Program-made: the position numbers and the translations under genes
The notes under the pieces: model-generated
Databases searched by the model: none
The model's input: only the letters and a program-made list of their open reading frames with translations
What the model was told of the DNA's origin: nothing
NCBI GenBank assembly: GCA_964648005.1
Contig: CAZYKR010000244.1
Coordinates: 1-6,617, forward strand
Source: JAGQTE01 sp964648005
GTDB lineage: Bacteria > Actinomycetota > Acidimicrobiia > Acidimicrobiales > Acidimicrobilacustridaceae
Direction of reading: 5' to 3'
Length of the DNA stretch: 6,617 nucleotides
Shown: positions 1 through 6,152 of the stretch, in pieces
Position numbering within the stretch: the first letter of the stretch is position 1
How the letters are laid out: each line of letters starts with the position of its first letter

Positions 1-447
1 CGCCCACCGGTGCTCGACCGTGCCCCCATCCCGCCCATCGCCGCCAACGCCCGACCGCTGCACGGCCGCCACCTCCGCCACGCCTGCCTCAACCTCCTCG
101 CTCGCTACGGACCGAGCACCCTCACCGAGCTGCACACCAACCTGCACATCCACGGCTTCAGCGTCGAAGCCACCAACCCAGTGAAAGCCCTCGCTGAGGC
201 CATGCGTTACGAGGTCCGCCTCGGTCGCGCCCAGCGCACCGCACGCGCCACGTACGCCACGGCCACCGGACCCGGCGCCACCCGTCGACGACGTATCCCC
301 TCCGGCACCTTGGCCGGCAGCGAGCTGGCAGCACCCGTTGCGCCGCCGACGCTCCCCGACCTGTCCGACGCCTACCCCGTCGACCCCGATCCCGACGAGC
401 ACGACGACCCCGGGCGCTGGTGGCATGTGGCCGACGACGAACCCTGA
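1..447 (+). CDS. Winged-helix-like hypothetical protein, 5' end open at window edge
   Basis: The frame is open from base 1 to a TGA at 445-447. A GTG at position 10 would give 145 residues, but the nine bases before it (CGCCCACCG) hold no Shine-Dalgarno sequence, so the true start may lie outside the window. Numbering from that GTG, residues 20-84 look like a winged helix-turn-helix: a helix at 22-32 (LRHACLNLLAR), then TLTELHTNLHIHG at 37-49, then a likely recognition helix NPVKALAEAMRYEVRLG at 56-72, then a short basic strand pair ending in TARATYATA. The pattern recalls HARE-HTH-like wHTH domains (small helical domain ending in a basic 'R.GxYA' wing), and I recall similar uncharacterised proteins from Acidimicrobiia; both are inference. 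After a basic RRRR patch the tail is acidic and proline-rich (PVDPDPDEHDDP), probably disordered. A DNA-binding role is plausible but no target is visible. It converges on the beta-helix gene, with 28 bp between the stops. Confidence 0.65.
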   Translation, partial: RPPVLDRAPIPPIAANARPLHGRHLRHACLNLLARYGPSTLTELHTNLHIHGFSVEATNPVKALAEAMRYEVRLGRAQRTARATYATATGPGATRRRRIPSGTLAGSELAAPVAPPTLPDLSDAYPVDPDPDEHDDPGRWWHVADDEP

Positions 448-478
448 CGGCGACCAATGACCACGGAAGGCGCCGTCA
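445..478. terminator. Bidirectional hairpin spanning both convergent stop codons
   Basis: TGACGGCG at 445-452 is the exact reverse complement of CGCCGTCA at 471-478, giving a perfect 8-bp stem with an 18-nt loop. The first arm begins with the TGA of the left plus-strand gene, and the second arm ends with TCA, which is the TGA of the minus-strand beta-helix gene read on the other strand. The hairpin forms in transcripts from either side, so it could end both. There is no following T-tract on either strand, so it is not a canonical intrinsic terminator. U-less terminators have been proposed in high-GC Actinobacteria. Confidence 0.5.
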
Positions 479-3160
479 CCCCTGCTGGCGCACCGCCACT
501 TTCCACGTGGTGCGGTCGGTCACGGAGTTGGTAACGACGTACCGCACCTTCCACCACGTCCTGCCGCCGTACGCTGCTGTGACGTTCTCTGGTAGCTGCA
601 CGGTCAGGCGCAGCAGCCGGTCGTTGTACTTCGAACAGCTGATGGTTCGAGTGCTCGGCCGGTTGTTGCAATACGAACCCGACACGTTCACTGACGTGAC
701 GTTGTTGAACGGGCCATAGCCCCCAACGGGCGCCGTCTCGCCCGAGCAGGCAACCCCCGTCTCACTCGAGAACGTGCCGTCCTGGCATGCGACCTCGTAG
801 CGCAGCGTCGCCGGATTCCCGTTCGGATCCAACAGCTCGACGGTCGAGGAGCCCTCTCCGGTGTCCCACAGGTACACGTCGAGCAACTGGCCGCCGAATC
901 GTGGCTCGATCGACGCCGCCCGGAAGATCGCATTCGTACCGCCGATATTTGCGAAGAGGCCGAGCTCGTCGGTGGCGTACACGGTCGGGCACTGCGTCGT
1001 CACCGACACGTCCGCCGGGTCGGTGGTGCAGGGAGCGAACGCCGCACCGGTGTACGCCCGGAGGGCGAACTGGTTGCTGCCGGTGGTGGTCGTCGTGCTC
1101 GCACCCGGCAGCGACCTGATCTGGAAGTAGAACCGGTCGCCTGCGGCCACTCCCGGAACGGTGGCCAGCGTCCGCCACCGGCTCGTTGAACTCGTAGCGC
1201 CGCAGTAGTAGTTGTGCACTCCGCCGACAGCAGTGCTCGATGTCAGGGTCGCCGGCCCGAACAGCGCGGTACCCGAAGCCGCGCCGCCGGTCCCGTCATC
1301 AGCTCGAACCGTCACCTCGACGTCATCGCGCTGCGACCCCGTATCGACGCCGCTTCCCGGTCCCTCGATGCTGATACCGGGGCAGTGCGCCAACCCCTGC
1401 GCCTGGATGACGAGCGGGCTGGTGCCCACGTACCCCTCGGGCACCTCAATGACGTAGGTGTAGCCGTCCGGGTCGTGGTGCACGTTGGCCTTGGTGCCAC
1501 TCGTCGGCGGCGTGCAGTTCTGAAACGAACCGGCGCCGTCGTAGGTCGACGCGTAGGTCCAGTCCGCCACCGGCATCACCAGGTCGCCCTGCTCCTTCGA
1601 CACGCACGTGCCGCTGATGGCCAGCGAGGTGTTCTCGCGCCATTGGGAGGACTGCTGCGTGTTCGTCCCGAGGTAGTTCTGCGCCCCACCGAAGGGCAGG
1701 TAGGTCGTGCGCGACTCGACGGCACCCCGATCGCACGCTCCGTGCTGCGGGCGCGCCGTGTGGCGCTGGTCCAGCGGATCGCACCCGGCACCCGAGTCGA
1801 TGGCCGGACTCCCCGGCTGCAGCGCATGGCTCTCGCGCGCCCCGGTCGAGCTCAACGGCCCCAGGATCGGCTCCGTCGCCGGCAGGTCCGTGCCCTGGGT
1901 GAGGTTGCACGACCCGTCACCGTCGAGGTTGTGCCCGTCCGACGCCGGGGCCACCACCGCCACGCAATCGGATGCCGTCACCTGATCGGCGACGATGCTG
2001 TTGCGCAACGACGCCACGGTGTCGACACCCGTCTCGAGGCCGCCGCCCGCACCGAGGTTGGCGGTGATGGTCGAATCGGCCACGTTCACCGTCGCTGGAT
2101 GCGCCACATCACCGACGCCGTACACGCCGGAACCGATGTCGGCCGTGTTCGACGACACGGTCGACGTCTCGATGTCGACGTCGCTGTGCGCGTTGCCCAC
2201 GCCACCCGCCAAGCCGGCGCTGTTGCCGGTCACCGATGTGCGCAACAACGTCGTGTCCGCCGCGAACGACAACGTGCCGCCGGCGATCGCCGCCGAGTTG
2301 TCGGCCACGGCCGAGTCGATCAAGGTCAACGGGCCGACAAGGATCGTCGACACCCCACCGCCCCAGCCGGTGCCCGCCGAGTTGCCGTGCACCGTCGAAC
2401 CGGTCACCGTCGTGGGCCCGATCGTGAACACGCCGCCGCCGCTCTTCGTCGCCGCGTTCGTCGACACCGTCGACCCCGACACGGCGACCGTGGCGAAGGT
2501 GGCGCCGATCGCACCGCCGAACGGCGCCGTGTTCCCGGTGAGCACGCCGCCCACGACATCGAGCTGGGCGCCGTTGCGAGCGCCGAACGCCCCACCCAGC
2601 TCGGCGGCCTGGTTCCCGGTCGCAGACACCCCGTCGAGATGGGCGACCGCCCCGGCGTTGACTGCCAGCGCGCCGCCATAGCCGGGCCGCGCCAGGCCCG
2701 AGGGCACGTTGCCACCGGTGATCGTCAGACCCGAGATCGTCACCGTGCCGGCCATCACGTCGATCCCACGGTCGAGCGCCGCCGCATCGAGGGTCGCCCC
2801 GGACGCCACGATCGTCAGCGAATCGGTCACATCGAGATCGCCCGAGACGTTGGCATCCTCATCGGCACCGGCGAGCCCCAACACGTAGGTCCCGGCGGGG
2901 ACCGTGATCGTGTCCGCCCCCGGCACCGCGTTCGCTTCGTCCACTGCCGCCCGCAGCGAGCACGAGCCCACCGAGCCGTCACCGCAGATGCCGTCGCCCG
3001 GCGTGGCGTCGGCGAGGTCGTTCGGCGTGTCGACCGTGAGCTCGGCAGCGGCGACCGGCGGAGCCGCAGCCAGCGGCACGACCACCCCGCCGGCGAGGGC
3101 GAACGCACCGGCGCCGACCACCGACATCACCCGCACACCACGCCCGACCATCCGCCGCAT
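476..3160 (-). CDS. Secreted parallel beta-helix protein (choice-of-anchor Q type) with extra C-terminal domain
   Basis: This 894-residue protein is predicted to be exported by Sec: basic start MRRMVGRGVR, hydrophobic core to about residue 33, and a likely cut after AAA at 37-39. Cys59 and the CSLRAAVDEAN motif (67-77) mark the start of a right-handed parallel beta-helix of the kind annotated 'choice-of-anchor Q' or 'CSLREA' domain. Asn residues recur in turns at 183, 210, 235, 260, 288, 313, 338 and 368, each near a Gly-Gly motif, so rungs are about 25 residues. The module closes with PGSPAIDSG (449-457) and CDRGAVE (476-482). Residues 485-894 form a separate domain with ten cysteines, VYLWDTGEG (762-770), LLDPNG (776-781), WWKVRY (869-874) and TDRTTW (881-886). 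I recall similar ends in TadE/TadG-like pilus-associated proteins of Acidimicrobiia, but that is unverified. No LPXTG motif or C-terminal membrane helix is present, so the mode of surface retention is unknown. The ATG at 3160 was chosen because the signal peptide begins there and a promoter lies just upstream. The frame stays open to 3856, but that extension is antisense to the next gene and is rejected. A second in-frame ATG at 3151 is possible. Confidence 0.88.
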   Translation of the reverse strand: MRRMVGRGVRVMSVVGAGAFALAGGVVVPLAAAPPVAAAELTVDTPNDLADATPGDGICGDGSVGSCSLRAAVDEANAVPGADTITVPAGTYVLGLAGADEDANVSGDLDVTDSLTIVASGATLDAAALDRGIDVMAGTVTISGLTITGGNVPSGLARPGYGGALAVNAGAVAHLDGVSATGNQAAELGGAFGARNGAQLDVVGGVLTGNTAPFGGAIGATFATVAVSGSTVSTNAATKSGGGVFTIGPTTVTGSTVHGNSAGTGWGGGVSTILVGPLTLIDSAVADNSAAIAGGTLSFAADTTLLRTSVTGNSAGLAGGVGNAHSDVDIETSTVSSNTADIGSGVYGVGDVAHPATVNVADSTITANLGAGGGLETGVDTVASLRNSIVADQVTASDCVAVVAPASDGHNLDGDGSCNLTQGTDLPATEPILGPLSSTGARESHALQPGSPAIDSGAGCDPLDQRHTARPQHGACDRGAVESRTTYLPFGGAQNYLGTNTQQSSQWRENTSLAISGTCVSKEQGDLVMPVADWTYASTYDGAGSFQNCTPPTSGTKANVHHDPDGYTYVIEVPEGYVGTSPLVIQAQGLAHCPGISIEGPGSGVDTGSQRDDVEVTVRADDGTGGAASGTALFGPATLTSSTAVGGVHNYYCGATSSTSRWRTLATVPGVAAGDRFYFQIRSLPGASTTTTTGSNQFALRAYTGAAFAPCTTDPADVSVTTQCPTVYATDELGLFANIGGTNAIFRAASIEPRFGGQLLDVYLWDTGEGSSTVELLDPNGNPATLRYEVACQDGTFSSETGVACSGETAPVGGYGPFNNVTSVNVSGSYCNNRPSTRTISCSKYNDRLLRLTVQLPENVTAAYGGRTWWKVRYVVTNSVTDRTTWKVAVRQQG

Positions 3161-3196
3161 AGCCGGCAATCTAACACTGGAGCGACAAGCAGCCAA
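3161..3196 (-). promoter_or_regulatory. Extended -10 promoter for the beta-helix gene, probably leaderless
   Basis: On the minus strand a -35-like TTGGCT (3196-3191) is followed after exactly 17 nt by the -10 hexamer TAGATT (3173-3168). The hexamer is preceded by TG plus one base, the extended -10 motif. Only seven bases (GCCGGCT) separate the hexamer from the ATG at 3160, so transcription should begin at about 3161 or 3160, giving a leader of one base or none. No purine-rich ribosome-binding site lies before this ATG, which fits leaderless translation, common in Actinobacteria. The boxes are seen directly; their use is inferred. Confidence 0.6.
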
Positions 3197-3225
3197 GGCC
3201 CTTGCAGCCGCACAGAAGGAACGAA

Positions 3226-3272
3226 GTGGCGCCAGTACGATTCGTCGCCTCCGGGCGACCGTGTGTGGCGCC
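3226..3272 (+). repeat. GTGGCGCC direct repeat flanking a short hairpin in the divergent intergenic region
   Basis: GTGGCGCC occurs at 3226-3233 and 3265-3272, 39 bp apart start to start. The first copy sits in the 8-bp palindrome TGGCGCCA (3227-3234). Between the copies lies a perfect 6-bp stem, GTCGCC (3244-3249) and GGCGAC (3254-3259), with loop TCCG. A -10-like TACGAT overlaps at 3236-3241, without a good -35 box. The arrangement could be an operator pair or a leader hairpin for the Tat-signal gene, but short GC-rich repeats like these also arise by chance in such DNA. Confidence 0.25.
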
Positions 3273-3299
3273 CGGGAGGGCAAGCGACGACAACGGCAC

Positions 3300-3304
3300 A
3301 GGAG
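3300..3304 (+). promoter_or_regulatory. Ribosome-binding site of the Tat-signal protein gene
   Basis: AGGAG at 3300-3304 lies nine bases before the ATG at 3314. It fixes the start well inside a much longer open frame that begins at 1214. In contrast, the divergently transcribed beta-helix gene has no such site, so the two genes appear to use different initiation modes. Confidence 0.75.
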
Positions 3305-3313
3305 CACCCACCC

Positions 3314-4429
3314 ATGCAAGACGACCCCCGCATCGCGGCACTCGAAGCCGAGGTCGACCAACTCCGGTCGGAGCTGCACGAGCTCCGCCACAGCCTGACC
3401 GTGCAACGGACCGCTCCCACCACAGCGCCGGCCACTGCGCCCGCGCCTACCGCGCCGGCACCCTTGGCGACCGCACCAGCCGCACCAGCAACCGTGGCAC
3501 CCGTACCACCGGTCCCGACGCGCCGCACGATGCTCCGCCACGCCGCTGTCGCCGCCGCCGGTGCGGCGGGCGCGGCGGCAGCCGTCGCCGCTACGGCCAG
3601 CCCGGCGGCGGCGAACAACGGCGACCCGGTCAAGGCCGGCGACACCACGACGGCCACGGCGAAGACCGAGCTGCGCTACACGGCCGCCGGAGGTCTGCAA
3701 TCGCACATCTTGGCCGTGCAAGACGGCAACCTCGACCTCAGCTTCGTACTCGTCCCGTCGGCGATCCTCGGCATGGCGCTCGGCCGGGTCCCGAACGGCG
3801 TCTACGGCGCCACGAACGTCGCCAACGGCGCCGGTGTCGTCGCTACCGGCGACCACGCCCAGTCACGCGGGATCATCGTGCGCGGCGACAAGGCCGTCAT
3901 CTCGATGGCGGCTGAGGGCGTGCCGCCCCAGCAGCGCAACAGCATCGGCGGCTTCGTCCCGGGCGACCTGGTCTTCGACAGCGCCTACACCCTGTGGCTC
4001 TGCGTCGGGCAGGGCGGCACCGGAGCGACATCCACCTGGCGACGACTCACCAGCCCCGACACCATCGGCTCCCTGACCCTCAACGCCTCCCCCATCCGGG
4101 CCTACGACTCCCGCGTGACCGGTGGGCGCATCTCGGCCGACCAGTTCCGCGACATCCAGCTCAAGACCGGTGGCGGGGTGCCCGACGGCACCAACGGCGC
4201 GCTCCTCAACATCACGGTCACCGAAACGTCGACGGCCGGGTTCTTGCAGGTCTACAAGCCGGGCGCCGCCGTCCCGGCCGCGTCCAACATCAACTGGGAC
4301 CACGCCAACTCCAACGTGGCGAACAACGCCACGGTCCTGCTCGACACGTCCGAGCAGTGCCGGATCCGCTGCGGTGGCACCAACGCCTCCACGCAGTTCA
4401 TCGTCGACGTCTTGGGCTGGTATCGCTGA
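3314..4429 (+). CDS. Tat-signal exported protein with N-terminal leucine zipper and C-terminal beta domain
   Basis: The 371-residue product has five parts. Residues 5-29 form a short coiled coil with an unbroken a/d ladder (I7, L10, V14, L17, L21, L24, L28). Residues 33-68 are an Ala/Pro/Thr linker. Residues 69-100 are a twin-arginine signal: TRRTMLR (69-75), an Ala-rich hydrophobic stretch, then ASPAAA with likely cleavage near 100. Residues about 101-248 are Gly/Ala/Val-rich, with GVYGATN (162-168), GDLVFDS (217-223), LWLC (227-230) and TWRRL (241-245). Residues about 254-371 contain RAYDSR (262-267), GFLQVY (309-314), SNINW (324-328) and FIVDVLGWY (362-370). I recognise this last module as the RxxDTR...VDVxGYF beta domain often found at the ends of actinobacterial exported proteins. 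C349 and C353 are close in sequence. No catalytic motif is visible, so a structural or adhesive surface role is the best guess. The start is supported by AGGAG nine bases upstream. The gene is divergent from the beta-helix gene and convergent with the ABC-F gene. Confidence 0.88.
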   Translation: MQDDPRIAALEAEVDQLRSELHELRHSLTVQRTAPTTAPATAPAPTAPAPLATAPAAPATVAPVPPVPTRRTMLRHAAVAAAGAAGAAAAVAATASPAAANNGDPVKAGDTTTATAKTELRYTAAGGLQSHILAVQDGNLDLSFVLVPSAILGMALGRVPNGVYGATNVANGAGVVATGDHAQSRGIIVRGDKAVISMAAEGVPPQQRNSIGGFVPGDLVFDSAYTLWLCVGQGGTGATSTWRRLTSPDTIGSLTLNASPIRAYDSRVTGGRISADQFRDIQLKTGGGVPDGTNGALLNITVTETSTAGFLQVYKPGAAVPAASNINWDHANSNVANNATVLLDTSEQCRIRCGGTNASTQFIVDVLGWYR

Positions 4430-4449
4430 GCGACGACCACCGCTGAGCG
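4424..4449. terminator. Imperfect hairpin made of a tandem direct repeat between convergent genes
   Basis: The 12-mer CGCTGAGCGACG occurs at 4424-4435 and again at 4441-4452. Because CGCTGAGCG is palindromic apart from its centre base, the two copies (4424-4432 and 4441-4449) can pair as a 9-bp stem with one central G-G mismatch and an 8-nt loop, ACGACCAC. The first copy contains the TGA stop (4427-4429) of the Tat-signal gene; the ABC-F stop (4454-4456) lies five bases beyond the second arm. The structure is nearly symmetric and could end transcription from both sides. There is no T-tract. Confidence 0.4.
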
Positions 4450-4453
4450 ACGC

Positions 4454-6064
4454 CTACGCCACCTCGACCAGGTCCAGCATCTCGTCACTGAAGTAGTCGA
4501 GCGTGCCTTCGGGCATGAACAGCACCCGGTCGGGCGCCAGCGCCTGCACGAACTCCGGGTCGTGGCTGACGAGCAGCATCGTGCCCGCCCACCCGGCGAG
4601 CGCCTCACCGATCGCCAGTCGGGCCCCCGGGTCGAGGTTGTTCGTCGGCTCGTCGAGCAGCAACAGGTTGTGACCACCGGCGACGAGCTGTGCCAGCGCC
4701 AGCTTCGTCTTCTCGCCGCCGGACAGCGTGGCGGCGTCCTGGTACGCCTTCTCCCCGGTCAGGCCGAACATGCCGAGCACGGCACGGGCCTGCTGGTCGC
4801 CGATCGCCGCGTTCTCGCGCATGTGGTCGAGCAGGCTGCGCCCAGCGGTGATGCCCTCGTGCTCCTGGGCGAAGTAGCCGAGCCTCGCTCGAGCGTCGAG
4901 GTGCACCGAACCGAGGTCCGGCTCGATCCGCCCGGCCACGATCTTGAGCAGCGTCGTCTTGCCCGCCCCGTTGAGGCCCAGCACCAACAAGCGCTCGTGC
5001 CGCCCGACCGAGAAGCTCACGTCCTCGAAGACGTCGAGCGGCCCGTAGCACTTCCACAGCTCGGTCACCTCGAGCGCCGTGCGCCCGATGGGCGGCGGCT
5101 CCGGCAGCCGCAGATCGAGGCGGCGCTTGGCGTTCGGCGCCTCGACCTTGGTGGCGGCGATGCGCTCGGCGCGTGCATCGAGGTTCTTGGCGACCCGGGC
5201 ACGCTTGGCGGTCTGGCCGCGCATGGCGTCGGCCTGCGAGGTGAGCCGGGCGATCTCGCGCTCCTGGCGAACGGCGAGGGCTGCCAGCCGCTCCTCGTCC
5301 GCCTCGCGTGACGCCAGGTAGCGGGAGTACGTCCCCCGATACTCGATCAGCTCCCCCGTGGCATCGTCGTGGTCGCGATCGAGGTGCAGCACACGCGTGA
5401 TGGCGTCATCGAGCAACCCGAGATCGTGGCTGATCACGACCAGAGCGCCGCCGAAGGTGCGCAGGTGCCGGAGCAGCCAGTCGCGGGCGTCGGCGTCGAG
5501 GTGGTTCGTCGGTTCGTCCAGCAGCAACAGCTCCGACCCGGCGAACAGGATGCGCGCCAGCTCGAGGCGCCGTCGCTCCCCGCCCGACAACGCCCCGACG
5601 CTCAGCGCCAGCCGGTCGGGCGGCAGCCCCAGCCCGGCCACCAACCGGTGCACCTCCGACTCGGCGGCGTACCCCCCGAGGCGCTCGAAGTCGTCCTGCG
5701 CCCGGGCGAAGGCCCCGATGGCGGCGTCGGACGTGTCGTCCTGCATGGCGGCCGTCGCCGCCGCCAACCGATCGGCGGCGACGTCGAGGCCACGGCCCGA
5801 CAGCACGTGTGCCAGGCAGTTCGTGTCGGGCGGCGTGGCGTCGGCACGAGGATCCTGGGACAGATACCCGGTGGCGTCGGCGCGCCGCACCGACCCCGCC
5901 TTGGGGTTGGCGGCGCCGCCGAGGACTCGGAACAGGGTCGTCTTGCCGGCGCCGTTGCGGCCGACGAGCCCCACCTTGTCTCCGGCGCGCACGTCGAACG
6001 ACACGCTCTCGACGATGGTCGTCCCACCGATCTCGACCGCGAGGTCGCGGACCACCAGATGCAC
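4454..6064 (-). CDS. ABC-F family ATPase, two nucleotide-binding domains, Rv1473-like
   Basis: The 536-residue product has two ATP-binding cassettes and no membrane segments, the layout of ABC-F proteins, which act on ribosomes rather than as transporters. Cassette 1: Walker A GRNGAGKTT (35-43), signature LSGGE (159-163), Walker B and catalytic Glu LLLLDEP (179-185, E184), switch SHD (212-214). A charged helical linker spans about 253-325 (RQEREIARL, AKRARVAKNL). Cassette 2: GLNGAGKTT (363-371), LSGGE (447-451), LLLLDEP (467-473, E472), SHD (500-502). All catalytic residues are intact. There is no Uup-type C-terminal coiled coil and no obvious EttA-type arm insertion. The ending, LPDG/MPEG-TLDY-SDE-LDLVEVA, matches my memory of M. 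tuberculosis Rv1473 (annotated as macrolide-transport ATP-binding protein). Ribosome rescue or antibiotic protection is therefore plausible; the substrate or drug is not deducible. The GTG start at 6064 was chosen because GGAGG lies eight bases upstream and the conserved fold begins at once (VVRDLAVEIGG). The frame stays open to 6373, but that stretch overlaps the sulfotransferase gene and is rejected. Confidence 0.93.
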   Translation of the reverse strand: MHLVVRDLAVEIGGTTIVESVSFDVRAGDKVGLVGRNGAGKTTLFRVLGGAANPKAGSVRRADATGYLSQDPRADATPPDTNCLAHVLSGRGLDVAADRLAAATAAMQDDTSDAAIGAFARAQDDFERLGGYAAESEVHRLVAGLGLPPDRLALSVGALSGGERRRLELARILFAGSELLLLDEPTNHLDADARDWLLRHLRTFGGALVVISHDLGLLDDAITRVLHLDRDHDDATGELIEYRGTYSRYLASREADEERLAALAVRQEREIARLTSQADAMRGQTAKRARVAKNLDARAERIAATKVEAPNAKRRLDLRLPEPPPIGRTALEVTELWKCYGPLDVFEDVSFSVGRHERLLVLGLNGAGKTTLLKIVAGRIEPDLGSVHLDARARLGYFAQEHEGITAGRSLLDHMRENAAIGDQQARAVLGMFGLTGEKAYQDAATLSGGEKTKLALAQLVAGGHNLLLLDEPTNNLDPGARLAIGEALAGWAGTMLLVSHDPEFVQALAPDRVLFMPEGTLDYFSDEMLDLVEVA

Positions 6065-6072
6065 CCGCCCAT

Positions 6073-6077
6073 CCTCC
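6073..6077 (-). promoter_or_regulatory. Ribosome-binding site fixing the GTG start of the ABC-F gene
   Basis: On the minus strand GGAGG (6077-6073) is followed by an 8-nt spacer and GTG (6064-6062). Another in-frame GTG three codons downstream would be 17 nt from the site, so the first is preferred. No convincing promoter was seen in the 88 bp between this gene and the sulfotransferase stop, which leaves read-through from the upstream gene as a likely source of transcripts. Confidence 0.75.
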
Positions 6078-6152
6078 ACGACGCAGACCTGCGGAACGAA
6101 GCCGAAGCTCCGGCGGGCCGGGCGGGTGGTCCATCTTCCGCACCCGCGGCGC

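Noticed and set aside
1995..2681. Plus-strand 228-residue frame rich in Pro, Ala, Thr and Val.
   Set aside because: It is the mirror of the repetitive beta-helix codons; its apparent periodicity comes from the opposite strand.
1214..3313. A plus-strand frame open for 2100 bases before the ATG at 3314, which would make a 1071-residue protein.
   Set aside because: It lies antisense to the beta-helix gene, is Arg/His-rich without any domain, and the true start at 3314 has a good ribosome-binding site. Long antisense frames are expected in GC-rich genes.
3161..3856. In-frame minus-strand extension of the beta-helix gene by 232 codons.
   Set aside because: It overlaps the Tat-signal gene in antisense, is low-complexity Arg/Gly-rich, and would bury the signal peptide inside the protein.
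3214..3915. AGAAGGA followed by GTG at 3226, suggesting an alternative plus-strand start.
   Set aside because: The frame is out of phase with the Tat-signal gene and yields an Arg-rich product without any domain through the shared region. The purine run is probably incidental.
4562..5311. Plus-strand 249-residue frame across the ABC-F gene, and a similar one at 5369-6229.
   Set aside because: Both are antisense shadows of the conserved ATPase frame and show no domain of their own.
6065..6152. Short GC-rich hairpins (CCGC/GCGG and GCCGG/TCGGC) between the sulfotransferase and ABC-F genes, as a possible terminator.
   Set aside because: Stems are only 4-5 bp, without a T-tract, and such matches are frequent in this base composition.
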